Below, in pieces: positions 35,451 to 45,439 of a stretch of DNA of 64,000 nt. Positions within the stretch are counted from its first letter, which is position 1, and each line of letters starts with the position of its first letter. Source of the DNA: Neoceratodus forsteri (taxonomy: Eukaryota; Chordata; Ceratodontiformes; Ceratodontidae); assembly GCA_016271365.2 (NCBI GenBank), contig CM057452.1, positions 826,428,001 to 826,492,000 on the forward strand, written 5' to 3'. Below the pieces are notes generated by a model. That model was not told the origin of the DNA. It saw only the letters and a program-made list of their open reading frames with translations, and ran no database searches. A program made the translations under genes and the position numbers.

Positions 35451-35782
35451 GAGCCAAAATAAAAAGGAGCAAGGGAGAGGCGCAAGAACACTACAGGGAA
35501 GGCACATGAGGCAGAACTCTAGCCACACAGACAGGGCAGGAGGGACACACAGGGCAGGCCAGGGAAAGGGCACCCTGAACACAGAGGCACAGGGAAGGTG
35601 TGGGGAGCCACAGCCAGTGCAGAAGGGGGAAGTGCCACACAGCACAGAGGCCACCACAGGCAGGTGTTCCCGGTGCAGGGGAAGTAGCAGTGAGGACAGC
35701 AGGGGAAATACAGTAACAACTGCTGGGGGGGTGAACACAAGCCAGGGACATGGCCAGTGCCACCTTCCAGATGGAGGCCATT

Positions 35783-37019
35783 ATGAGGGGGGTGAGAAGG
35801 TGGGCAGCAGGGGGGGCGTGGCCGTGGAAGGGCCCATCGGCGGTATGCCCCCAACGGGCAGTACCGAGTCCACACCAGCTTTGAGCTGTACACTGATACT
35901 GAGATTGTGGGCCAGTACTGCCTGAATAGGGCAATTCTGAGGTGGCTCTGTGAGCTGTGCAGTGATGTGATGCAGGCAGCCACATGACGGAGCCATGCCC
36001 TGTCAGTGGAGACTAAAGTAACAGCTTGCATGTGCTTGCTCACCATGGGTATCTTCCAGAGACCAACTGGGGACACCACAAGCATAACCCAGTTGGCCAC
36101 ATCATGCCACCTCACCCAATTCCTCAGCGCACTGCTGCCACATGCTGCGGAGTACATCTATTTCCCCAGCACAACGGTGGAGCGCACAGCAAACATACAG
36201 GAGTTCCACAGGGTAGCACGTATGCCTGGCATGCTAGGGGCAATAGACTGCACCCATGTGGCCATACGCACACCACCTGGCTCCGAGGGGACCACATACA
36301 TAAATCACAAGGACTATGCCAGCATCAACTGCCAGGTGGTGTGCGATGCCAGGAGGCGCATAACCAATGTCTGTGCCACGCACCCTGGGGGAGCACACAA
36401 TGTCTTCATCTGGCACCAGTCAGCACTGTGCCACAGATTCGAGAGTGGGGACATCCCTACTGGCCACCTAGTGGGTGAGTATGCAAACCACATGGACAAT
36501 CATAGGGCCTGGGGGGGAATGGCCAGAGGTGACATGGGTAGTGAACTACATGGCCCGGGGCAGGGCGATGCTGATCACCAAACTAACCTCCACCCTCTAC
36601 ACACAGGTGACAGTAGATACCCACTCCATCCCTGGCTGCTCACACCCGACCAGCAGCCAGTGACCCCATCGCAGCAACGCTACAATGAGGCACACGCCAC
36701 CACATGTAATATCACCGAGTGGGTGTTCGAGATGTTGAAGGCACATTTCCGTTGCCTGGACACCTCCGGCAGTGCCCTACAGTACAGCCCCTCAAAGGCC
36801 TGTGGGTTATTCCTGGCCTGTTGCATCCTGCACAACATGGCCAATGAATGTGGGATAGCCATACAGGTCGAAGAGGGGGACAACGATGGGGATGATGAGG
36901 ACGCCGGTGACAATGGTGATGGGCAGCCCTCTCTTGGGCGACGGGACCCCCGACTGATCCGGCTGGCACAGCTGCACCAGGACACCATCATGGAGGAGCA
37001 CTTCAGCCAACCCAGGTAG
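35783..37019 (+). pseudogene. HARBI1-like Harbinger transposase, intron-containing, defective
   Basis: This is a DDE_Tnp_4-family transposase. The frame reads TSFELYTDTEIVGQYCLNRA from about 35877, hits a TGA at 35985 (probably CGA before CpG decay: A-T-stop-R-S), and is then open to the TAG at 37017. Motifs: first catalytic Asp in GAIDCTHVAI (36246); the second block GGAHN at 36390-36401, where the family has H-D, reads Asn at 36399; then YPLHPWLLTP, YNEAH, and the catalytic Glu of ITEWVFEMLKAHFRCLD (36717). An in-frame GT-AG intron (36475-36606) interrupts the conserved GDSRYP block. The upstream start (ATG 35771/35783) is in another frame, separated by a G-run at 35811-35816, suggesting a frameshift. 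The length without the intron is about 350 aa, normal for the family. Confidence 0.88.
36475..36606 (+). other. Intron in the Harbinger transposase gene
   Basis: It begins GTGAGT and ends after a pyrimidine-rich tract in CACACAG. Its removal joins LVG to GDSRYPLHPWLL in the frame and wording of the family. The 132-base length is a multiple of three and contains no stop, so the unspliced frame also stays open and hides the intron from ORF scans. Confidence 0.82.
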
Positions 37020-37757
37020 TCATGGGGCCATGTGCAGCCAACAGTGGCTAAGGCACAACCCACAAACATGCATGGACACACACCACGGGTGCATGCCATC
37101 AAGGGAAGTGGCAGAGCACAGAAGCACACACACAACCAGGGATGGGTGAGGACTAACATGCCACGCGGACGGACACACACACACACACACACACACACAT
37201 GCACACACACACAATGCACCAAATGCGCACAGAGAGCAGGAGGCACACCGACCCAGAACTCCAGCCCTAGCCACACACATGTCCACAGGCCACCACGCCC
37301 ACTGCCTGTCCATGTGCGTGTGTCAGATGCTGAGCACCATTGCACATTGGTGTACAGAGCAATGCAGGCATCATCATGCACACGCAACTGTGGACAGCAG
37401 CTGGGAGGGTGTGCAGGTGGACTGTGTGTCCGCGTGCAGGGCCGGGTACCCACCCGTGCACTACCCACTGAAAGACACAATGCACACAGGGCAGCACCTG
37501 ACAGTAGCCACACTGGGAGACAGGTCAGTCACATGACACAGTGCTCCGGCCACCACAGATGCGTGGGCAGACCCACCGAGACCCACCAGCACTGACAGGC
37601 TGACCACTGGCCTCATCGGGTGGCACCAATGGTCCCCAAGGGGTTCCACTGCATGAACGCGACTGTGATCGCGCAGGGATCTACAGCACACTGAACATGC
37701 CTGTGCCAGGAGTGCTCGGGATGCCCACAGCTGAACCCGGTGTCGACAGGAAGGGAG
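37020..37757. other. Harbinger spacer between convergent genes, with CA repeat
   Basis: This spacer separates the 3' ends of the transposase and Myb1 genes, which converge here. It is CA-rich, with a nearly pure (CA)n tract at 37169-37212. Open frames on both strands here are products of that composition and show no domain. Confidence 0.7.
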
Positions 37758-39205
37758 TCACATGACGCCGGGAATGGGGGTGGACAGTGCACTGTGTGGT
37801 GTCCGCGAAGCATGGGCATCTGACTGTGTACCCATTGTGGCCATGACAGTGGTGAATGCCTGTGCATGCCTGTCAATGGCAGCGGTCACATCCTCCTGCA
37901 ACCGGTCCATCCCTGCCAGGATCAGAGCGGTGTCCCTGCTGTGACGCTCCTCTGCCCACTCCATAGCCACATGCAGTGCATCCACCAATGTCACAAGCCG
38001 CATCTGCTGCTGGACTGATGCTTGCAGTAGGTGGGTGTGCTCGTCCAAGAGGTCATCTGCCTCCTCGGCATCCTGTCCCTCAGGGTGTGTGCAGCCCTGA
38101 TGCTCAGCACCCCTTGAGGGTGGGCGCTGTGCACCAGGACCAGGTCTGGGCATGTCCACAGGTGGTGCACAGATGCTGCCGCTGAACCCTGTACCCCCAA
38201 GCCCGTTGGTCGACTGCTGATGCTGCCCCACGCTGCCACTCCCCAGGGCTCAGTGGTGCTGCCGCAGTGGCCGCAACAGTCCCACTGTCCTGAACAAACA
38301 CCAGTGCTGCCCCACTGGTGCTGACAGGCACAGGCTGGGACTGTGATGACATGCAGGCCTCCATGGCAGCACCACCCACAGCCATGGCCACGATGTGTCC
38401 TGCTGTTTGGCCATCCCGTGGCACACACGTGTCACTGCCCGTGACGTTAGCGACATCATCATCGGTGATGGACTCTGCGCCAGCCCCAGTCACAGCATGC
38501 TGGCATCCATGGATGCCAGCATGCTGGGACACAGGCAGGGCTTCCTCTGCACCTGTTACAACAACATCAGTGTGGACAGCCAGGCGGCCCCACTGTCGCA
38601 CTGAGCCACGTATACCTGTGGAGGTGGATATGCCCTCCTCCATCTCCAGCTGACTGTCCTCAGTGGACAGGCCCACCACCGCTGACCCATGCAGATGCTC
38701 AGGATCTATAAGGGAAAGCAAAGTCGCGTTACTGCATGTGACCTACCCTGCCCCCCTCATAGACAGACCATGACTTACCATGCAGTGATGGGCCACCACC
38801 CGTCTGGAAGCCACCACCCAGAACACCCTCAATGGCACTACGCTGCATGCTTCCAGCAAGCCTCTCCTCCTGTGGGGTCAGCTGTACCACCTCCAGCTTT
38901 CCCCCACCTGTTGCAGCTCGTGCTGCCCTGATGGCAGCCACCTTCTCCTTTATCCTCCTCCTGTCCATGCCCATCTTTTTCTTACACTCCTGCACGGAGT
39001 GCTGGTGGCTGCCATGCAGGTTCACAGCACGTGCCACCTCCTCCGATGCAGCAGCACGGGCTTGAGGTGTTCCCTGCTGTCCACTGAGAAGTGGCTTCTG
39101 ATCCAGGTAGGCATCAAACAAGGCTTCAGTCTCGGCCTTGGTAAAGTTAGGCCTCCTCCTCTTCCCACCACTGTGTTCCTCCTCTCCCACAACTTGCTCG
39201 GTCAT
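37758..39205 (-). pseudogene. Harbinger Myb/SANT-like DNA-binding protein (Myb1)
   Basis: The minus-strand gene starts at 39205. Exon 1 (39205-38779) encodes KRRRPNFTKAETEALFDAYL and later NLHGSHQHSVQECKKKMGMD, a Myb/SANT-like (trihelix-type) domain at about residues 15-90. This matches the accessory protein of Harbinger transposons, which brings the transposase to the nucleus and to DNA ends. A 73-base intron (38778-38706, GTAAGT...TTATAG) follows. Exon 2 starts in phase 1 with PEHLHG. A long Ala/Ser/Val-rich linker comes next, and a frameshift at about 38232-38245 separates it from the C-terminal frame (38231-37758). That frame has a heptad-like segment around ALHVAMEWAEERHSRDTALI. The frameshift marks this copy as defective. 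Confidence 0.8.
38706..38778 (-). other. Intron of Harbinger Myb1
   Basis: On the minus strand it runs from GTAAGT to a pyrimidine-rich TTATAG. Splicing keeps the phase: CAT G / AT CCT continues into the longest downstream open frame, whereas the unspliced frame stops within the intron region. Confidence 0.72.
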
Positions 39206-39977
39206 TATTTAGCCTGTAAGAATGGCAATTGTTACCTGTGACTGTGCAGTCCCATGCATGTCCCGAAATCCACAGTCCACACTCCCAAACAGCAAGCAAC
39301 TCACCAATAGACTGCAGTAACCAACTATGGCCACTGCAGCCCAATGTCGCACTTTTATAGCACAACCCATGCAAATGAGGCAAGGCGCAACTTTAAGTGG
39401 ATGCAAATTACAGTGCTGAGCCACTGAATGGCTGATTAGATGATTTGCATATGGCAGCTGAATATCGCGCTTTTGCACTTTGCGCAATTGTGTTGAACGT
39501 GCTGAGCCAATGGCACATTTCTGTGACATGCATAGTACACAGCTCACTGCGCATGCCCAGGTTGCTGATGCAGGCGTCTGCCGCACTGCTGACATGCTGT
39601 GTGCGGGAAGCAATGCAGGGCACGGCCACCATTGTGCCAGTGGTGCTATAGCGATGGTCACTACATGGCGCTCTGGCACTGGGCCATCATAGGCGCACTG
39701 AGCCAACTGCGCAGTAGGCTGCTAATGACAGTAGCACACAGGCAGCCAATCGCGCTACACGCATTGGGTTCCAATGGCGCTGTGCGTGTCTGTGCGCTAG
39801 AGACCCTTGATCCTGTGCCTGACCTTTGCCCCCTAGGCGCCATGTGTCAGGCATGGGTGCACCTCTATCGTGCTGTTTGGTGACAGCGCAATGGGGAATG
39901 GCAGTGCTGTACCGCGCAGCATCTGCACCTGGGGAGCCGCGCTGCAGAGCGCCATATTGCCAAATCGAGCAGAGAGC
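39206..39977. promoter_or_regulatory. Divergent promoter region between Myb1 and Myb2
   Basis: This 772-bp segment separates two head-to-head genes. It repeats motifs of the transposon ends: GCGCAA at 39385, 'gaatatcgcgc' at about 39460, TTGCGCAA at 39480, and 'ggcgcactgagccaactgcg' at about 39692. The ends carry comparable words (gatattca, gagcca, ttgcgc). No TATA box is assignable. A shared bidirectional regulatory region bound by the element's own proteins is an inference. Confidence 0.5.
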
Positions 39978-41122
39978 ATGGCACGCAGGAGGGCAGCTCA
40001 GTGGTCAGCACTACGGCTGGCCAACCTAGTGGCCATTGTGGAGTCACACCATGGGCCACTGTTCAGGGAGGCGCCCCTGGACAGGTCCAGGACCCAGGTG
40101 TGGGAGAAGGTGGCCACTGCACTTGAGGAGGCCACAGGACAGGGGAGGAGTGCTGAGCAGTGCCACCACAGGTATGAGGACCTGCGGCGGAGGGGGCCGG
40201 AGATGCTAGCATGCCTGCGGGCACGTGCCAGGAGGGGCACAGTGCCATGGCCAGGTAGGTGTTACGTCAACACATTTTTATCTTCCATATGGGTAACACT
40301 GTTGTATGTGTCCAGCATGTGGGGGAGGGACAGTCCGGGTTGGCTGTGGTGGTGTTATCAGGGTGTGGGGTGGGTGGGTCTGGCTGGGTGGGAGGGCACA
40401 CACCTGGGGGCAGGGGGACTTTGCTACGGGATTGTACTGATGTTCCTCTCTCCATGTTTGCACCACAGGCCCAGAGGAACGCCTCCATGCCCATGATCTT
40501 CGGCAGCAGGAGGAGCAGAGGGAAGCCAGGCGGGGCAAGGGCCCTCACTGCCCACTAGACCGGCCCGATGAAGGTGAGTGCCATATCTCCATGATTACTA
40601 TTGCATGCTGTGTAACAAGGTGGGCAGCTGGGCATGGCCACCATCCATCGACACCACTGCCATGCACGCGACTTGTCACAGTCAACACTGTCCAGTGGCA
40701 ATGCATGTCTGGGAGTGCATCGATGGTGGTCCATGCGTGCACCAGGTACATGGTTGTGCCATTGCCTTTGCACCACATAGCCATGTCACTAAACGGCCAC
40801 GCTGGTGCTGTGCATGACTTGGCCAGTGGGTGTGTGCAGCGTTCCGCATGGCTGTATGTGCCTGGGTGGGCAGGTCATGTGGATGTGATCACTGTGGGTG
40901 GTCACACACCATCACAGAGGTATGTCCACGGCCGTATGCCATGCACAGTGGGCAGGCTGTATGGGGCTGTGCATTCACGCCTATTGACTGTGTTCCCTTG
41001 TCCTAGGTACACGCCATCTCTGGGAGATAAGGGAGGTGCTGTGGGAGATACTCCAGGTGGCAAGGGCGTCGCTGGACATCCTCTACAGGATTGATGATAC
41101 CGGGGTCCTGTGGAGGCACTGA
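39978..41122 (+). CDS. Second Myb/SANT-like protein of the Harbinger element (Myb2), three exons, intact
   Basis: The exons are 39978-40254, 40469-40573 and 41007-41122. All junctions are GT-AG and all are phase 1. The spliced frame of 498 bases gives 165 residues and ends in TGA at 41120. Residues about 8-80 form a Myb/SANT-like trihelix: W in AQWSALRLANLVAIVESHHG, then RTQVWEKVATALEEATG, then RSAEQCHHRYEDLRRRGPE. Exon 2 encodes a charged Glu/Gln/Arg-rich linker (ERLHAHDLRQQEEQ). Exon 3 encodes a Leu/Ile/Trp-rich amphipathic end (HLWEIREVLWEILQVARASL). No stop or frameshift is present, unlike in its two neighbours. Harbinger elements normally have one Myb-like gene. Nuclear DNA binding is inferred from the fold; its role is unknown. 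A captured host gene is the main alternative. Confidence 0.75.
40255..40468 (+). other. Intron 1 of Harbinger Myb2
   Basis: This intron runs from GTAGGT at the start to CACCACAG at the end, 214 bases. It separates the trihelix domain from the charged linker. The frame before it ends in 'CCA G' and resumes in 'GC CCA GAG GAA'. Confidence 0.7.
40574..41006 (+). other. Intron 2 of Harbinger Myb2
   Basis: This intron runs from GTGAGT at the start to a pyrimidine-rich TTGTCCTAG at the end, 433 bases. The exon joins as GAT GAA G / GT ACA CGC, preserving the frame to a clean stop. Confidence 0.7.
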
Positions 41123-42956
41123 CCAAGACAGAGTCAGGGTGCAGAGCGGCGCTCCTGCTAGGGGTCCCTCAGCTCCTGTAATCCCCTACCTCCCTGGACA
41201 CACCCTCACACCCCTCCTTTCCTGTCCCATTTGTCCACCCCTGCCCCTTACTTACCTTGTTTGTGGCCCTCCCCCCCACCTTATATATATTTTGTAAATA
41301 GTCTTGTAAATATTTAACTTTTCTATGTTTGTTCAATACAGTTATTTTGATATGAATACTGTAGTGGTCTCTGATTTGCAGCAGGTTATAGGTGCTCAGC
41401 TGCAGTGGTGTGCATGGTGTTAGGGGTGGTGCGGTCATGGGTATGTGTGTGTGTCCGTGTGGAGGTGACTATGGTGTGGGGGTAGCTATCAGTCAGTGTC
41501 TGTGGTGTGTGTGTTGTGCCCTGTCCACTGGATGACTGTGTGCAGTGGTCCATGGTGCATGCTCTGTGTCCATGGCGCCTCTATCAGCCCATCCATGGCC
41601 TGTGCAGCTGACACACATGCATGTCTGTGACCTGCATGGTCCACTGGCATGTCAGTGATGGCAGTCCCTGCAGGGCAGCTACTGTACCCGTCACAATGCT
41701 GGGTTGCCTCCTGTCACTGGTGTGGTGCATGTCTGCCTCGGGTGACACTGTGGCCTCCACAGTTGTTATCCCACCTCCATGCTGTGCCTTGTGTGAGTTG
41801 CAGTGGATGTGCACCACTGTCTGTGACTTGTGCTCCGGGCAAATCATGGTGGTGTACGGGTCCACAGTACCTGCGCAGGTTCAGTGCCATGGAGGACTGT
41901 GGTTGTGTGTACACAATTTACATGGACCCACGCTGGGGGCTTGGTTGCCCCACCACTGCGTCCCTGTGTTGTTGTGCCCTTGGGTATGAGTGGGTGTCTG
42001 TCCATGCACTGTGTGGCATCTGGTGTGGTGCATGCTTCCACGCACCACTGTGGGTGTCTGTGCTGGCTGTTGTGGCCAGTGGTGGGTCGGGGTGTGTCAT
42101 TGGATTACTGTGCAGGGTGCTGTACCACTGGTGGTGGTGTCCAGGGCAAGCCCTGTCCCGTGTGGGGTACCTCATGTGCCGATGCATGGTTGGTCTCTCA
42201 GCAGTACCTCGGGAGGACTGTGCATGGTGGCACTGTGTATGCTGTTGTTGCATTGCTGTGTGCTGCCACCCGCTGATGGGTGATCATGGTGGGTCTGCCT
42301 TGCATGGTTCTGTGGTGCACAGGGTTGCAGTGTCACAGTGGGGGTGGTGGCATGCATGGGGTTTCCTGCAGTGGTGGTCGCTGCTCCTGGGGAGGTGTCT
42401 AGGGGTCACGGTGCAGGGTGTGCTCTGCATTGGGGGGATAGTGTGGCACAGGGTGGTCAGCCCTCCTTGTGTGCCAGTCACAGCTTGCCGGGATGTGTGA
42501 TGGGACACCATGACCCAGCTGTGGGTTGTTTGCTTGTCTCCATAGGCCGGTGGTTATTCCAGCCCTCCCCCAGTTGTGCAGTGCATGGGGTGTGGGGGGA
42601 TGATGTCTGTTCTGATGTGTGTTCCTGTCCCCATCTGTGGCATGGGTGGTGGGCCCCTACCTCCGTGGTTGTGCAGTTGCATTGCTCTGCTGCTGGGGGG
42701 GCATCTCTGGTTGCGCTATGGCACCTCTGGACTGCTCAGCTGCACATCCCTTGTTGCACTGTGGCGCATCAGATCTGCTCAGCTTCCCCTCCTTAGTTGC
42801 GCTATGGTGCAGGTGGTGCGATATTCAGTCGTCAGCTGTAGGCGCAGTTTGGCCTGCTACTTTTTTGAATATCGTGCCTCTTGCGCATGGGCGCAATGGA
42901 TTTTCGCTTGCTCCTGCTATTGCGCACTTTTTGGGGGCAGTTTGAATATCTGGGCC
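41123..42956. repeat. Harbinger 3' untranslated and TG-rich tail with right TIR
   Basis: After Myb2, a TTTGTAAATA-rich stretch (about 41290-41350) contains AATACA, a possible weak poly(A) signal. About 1.3 kb rich in TGTG, GGTG and CATGG words follows, giving open frames full of Cys, Trp and Val that are compositional. From about 42690, GCGC motifs return: TTGCGC at 42711, 42797, 42881 and 42920, GGCGCA at 42841 and GCGCAA at 42891. The TIR then closes the element at 42956. Confidence 0.7.
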
Positions 42957-42959
42957 ACT

Positions 42960-45094
42960 GTATATATATTTAAATGTCAATATCTGCATATATCTATCTC
43001 TCTTTATTTAATTTTTTTTTTTTTTATCAATCAAAGACGGGTTAAAAACTTGAACCAAGAAGAAAAATAACTGAAGAAAAAAGGGTTATCAGGCATGAAA
43101 GAGCATTCCTGTCTAAACCCCTGGAAAACTTCACATTTGGAAATTTCCTAATGTGTTGGCATAGGAAAAAAGGGTTAAAGGGAGAATAATTCCTACCCAA
43201 AGTCCCCCAGTGAGACTTCTGGGGAAGGAATGCTTATATTTAACTGAGTACTAGGAGAGTTAAACTCATCCATAAGTCCCTATCAGCTTTAGTTTGACAT
43301 AAAGACCAACCAAAATTTGTACCAAAGCATAACACAAAACGTTGGACTTTTCAGATAGGCAAGCCTGAGGGAAATGACATACGCCAAGACTCTAGAATCT
43401 GTAACATTATGACTTACTATGAGCGCATAGTGCTACTAAATGCCACTTGGGTATTCCAGAAAACCTCCTTGTGAATAGTGCTCAAGAGATGCTGTACTGT
43501 GGCAAGGATAATATACATCAAACACTCTTAATATATAATAGAGTATGCTACAAAGGTTAAAAGCATTATGTAGAATTACTTACACATGGTATATGATTAT
43601 CTAGAGTCTATCTCTGGAGGAAAAGCAGACAGTGACACAAGGCTGAGAAGCAGACTGCTGTTTGCACTAACTCTCTTTAATCTAAAAGTGTACAGATAAA
43701 AACAGCAGAACACTTACCGAGCTGGTACATCATCTGAATGCTTCTGTCAACCCTGAAAGAGAAGGAGGGGTTTCCAGAACCTACCTGTAAGAGTCTTCAG
43801 AGAGTTGTCAACTTCTTTAGAGGAGAGCAACTACCAGATCTACGAAGTCGTCGTCATTCACCTCTTTATCAGTGTCATCCCGGAGGGAAAAGTCCAGGAA
43901 GTCCACCAGATGAACATATATATATATATATGCCTCATTATACCATAACCTGAATCAACCTTAGGGTGACCGACTGTAATTAGTGGGCCCCGAGAGGAGT
44001 TCAAGAAGGAAAACCCTCTCCTAAATTACTAATAATAATCATAACAATAATATCCTTGGGCATAAGGACAAGGAGAGGAATACTCGGACCTGAAGGAGCC
44101 GAGAAACACCCAGAAAAATAAAGTCTGGAATAATTGCCAAACTCTCAGAAATTCAGTTGCAGAGGGCATAATTTTATCAACCCCTGATGTCTCCCTAAGT
44201 CCTTCAGGAGGGAGGGTCCAAGGAGCTTAATCTCTGTCTTTGTGCAGGGAAGAGGACACCCTGCCTATGTTCAAATTAAAGGCTTGGACAGATTAACAAC
44301 TACTACAGAACCAAACTTGTAATAATAGAAGTCCCAAGGGGACTTGTCATTTCTTTTGTGTTAACTTGAGGTACCCTCCTCAGCACTTTTAGAGGAGGGG
44401 GAGGTAGACTAAAAGCCCAGACAATAATAGTTAGGCCAAGGCTCAAACAAGTCAAAATAAACTTTGAGAATTTTTTTTTTCACAAAGAGGAAAAAACAGA
44501 ACCACCTCCACACCTCTTGTTAATAAAGCTCACTGCACATCAAACAAGAGAGTCTCGCCCCAAAAGAGAGGGAATTACCCTTCAAATAGTAATCATTTTG
44601 AATTTAAACAGAGAAAAAAGGGTTCCAAGAATTCGCACTAGTGTGCAACGGAAAAAATGCGCACCCGCGCAAAAAAACAAGGCAATGATTTTACTGCAAA
44701 AGCATTACAAAACACCGATAAATACTAAAAACTAACAAATTATATACAAATGATGCAATTTATCGTGCACACGGGCGAAATTTACTTCAGAAAAAAATGC
44801 CAAAGTGGGAAAAAATTACAAAACATAGAAACATAGAATTCGACCGCAGATAAGGACCGCTTGGCCCACCCAGTCTGCCCATTTCCCTACCTACTGGATA
44901 AGCTGCAGATCCTAGTTAACCAGCAGCCTACTTCCAGCAACTGCGCGGAACCCAGCGCAGATGTGGTAAAAATAGATACAATGAAGAAAATATACAAAAT
45001 ACCTTAAAGCAGCACTCAAAAAGAAAGAAAATGTCTCAGGAAGATCTCTAAAGAGAAGAGATCTAGGGCAGTGTTGCCAGTTCAGTGGAGAAAA
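42960..45094 (-). other. Interior of the DIRS-like element right of Harbinger
   Basis: By position this should be the 5'/gag part of the minus-strand DIRS-like element. It starts with a TA-rich tract, contains an (AT)n run at 43915-43931 and shows no recognisable Gag motif. A CR1 3' fragment lies at 44822-44935. Confidence 0.4.
44822..44935 (-). mobile_element. CR1 3' end fragment
   Basis: It starts 'acatagaaacatagaattcg' and continues 'cgcttggcccacccagtctg' and 'tgcagatcctagttaaccag'. This is the reverse complement of the 3' UTR of the CR1 copies ending at 34107 and 62655. It is about 115 bases long, an extreme 5' truncation. Confidence 0.85.
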
Positions 45095-45262
45095 AAGTTA
45101 TAAGGCCATTCAGGCTGACTGCGGGCAGCACTCTACTCTAACTGTATCCTGATTGGCCAATGCCTTCCTCATTTGCATTGACTCCTCCTCTCTGGGGTAG
45201 CTGAACCCAGCTGGCATACTGCTCCTGTCAATAGATGCTAAAGAATTCCTGGGGTGAGAACT
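45095..45262 (-). repeat. DIRS-like ITR, right end
   Basis: This is the reverse complement of 27530-27640, sharing 'actctactctaactgtatcc', 'tgattggccaatg' and 'agctgaacccagctggcata'. The outer part (gctaaagaattcctggggtg) matches the internal complementary block at 27925-27950. Confidence 0.75.
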
Positions 45263-45439
45263 GAAATTTAATGTGTAATAGAGTAAACTTTGTTAGATAA
45301 GGAATGTTATAAATTATGTAAATTTTATACATTTTTGTTAATAATAAACTTGACTTGGGTGAAGAGATTCAGAAGGTGCCCTGGGGTGAAATGAGAACTA
45401 GAGAGAGGTCACTTCAGGTGTTCCAATGATTCAAGTAGG

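Larger units (their letters stand above)
35198..42956 (+). mobile_element. PIF/Harbinger DNA transposon with three genes, complete ends
   Basis: Terminal inverted repeats GGCCCAGATATTTAAA (35198) and, at the right end in reverse complement, GGCCCAGATATTCAAA (42956) match at 15 of 16 bases. Each is flanked outside by ACT (35195-35197 and 42957-42959), the 3-bp duplication expected for PIF/Harbinger. Inside are a DDE_Tnp_4-type transposase (plus), a Myb/SANT-like gene (minus) and a further Myb/SANT-like gene (plus, divergent from the second). The gene order is Tnp> <Myb1 Myb2>. The transposase and Myb1 carry inactivating changes; Myb2 stays open. The insertion lies in the old DIRS-like element. 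Confidence 0.9.
27455..45262 (-). mobile_element. DIRS-like tyrosine-recombinase retrotransposon, old, with nested insertions
   Basis: The outer ends are inverted repeats: 27530-27640 (cagtatgccagctgggttca ... gccaatcaggatacagttag) reappears as reverse complement at 45095-45230. A third block (27865-27965) joins pieces of both ends, the internal complementary region expected just inside one terminus of DIRS elements. Minus-strand remnants of the tyrosine recombinase lie at 28020-28560 and of the RNase H/recombinase linker at 29019-29357, next to that block, as in the plus-strand DIRS at 47501-56205. Subtracting the nested CR1, Harbinger and CR1 fragment leaves about 5.5 kb, a normal DIRS size. 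Its own coding capacity is destroyed. Confidence 0.72.

Noticed and set aside
35383..35925. 180-codon frame upstream of the Harbinger transposase
   Set aside because: It is in a different frame from the conserved transposase N-terminus, which can be read directly at 35862-35984.
37032..37595. 187-codon open frame between Harbinger genes
   Set aside because: It runs through a CA microsatellite and lies in the spacer between convergent genes.
41649..42500. 283-codon open frame
   Set aside because: Cys/Trp/Val-rich product of TG-rich composition; overlapping frames on both strands are equally long and no domain is visible.
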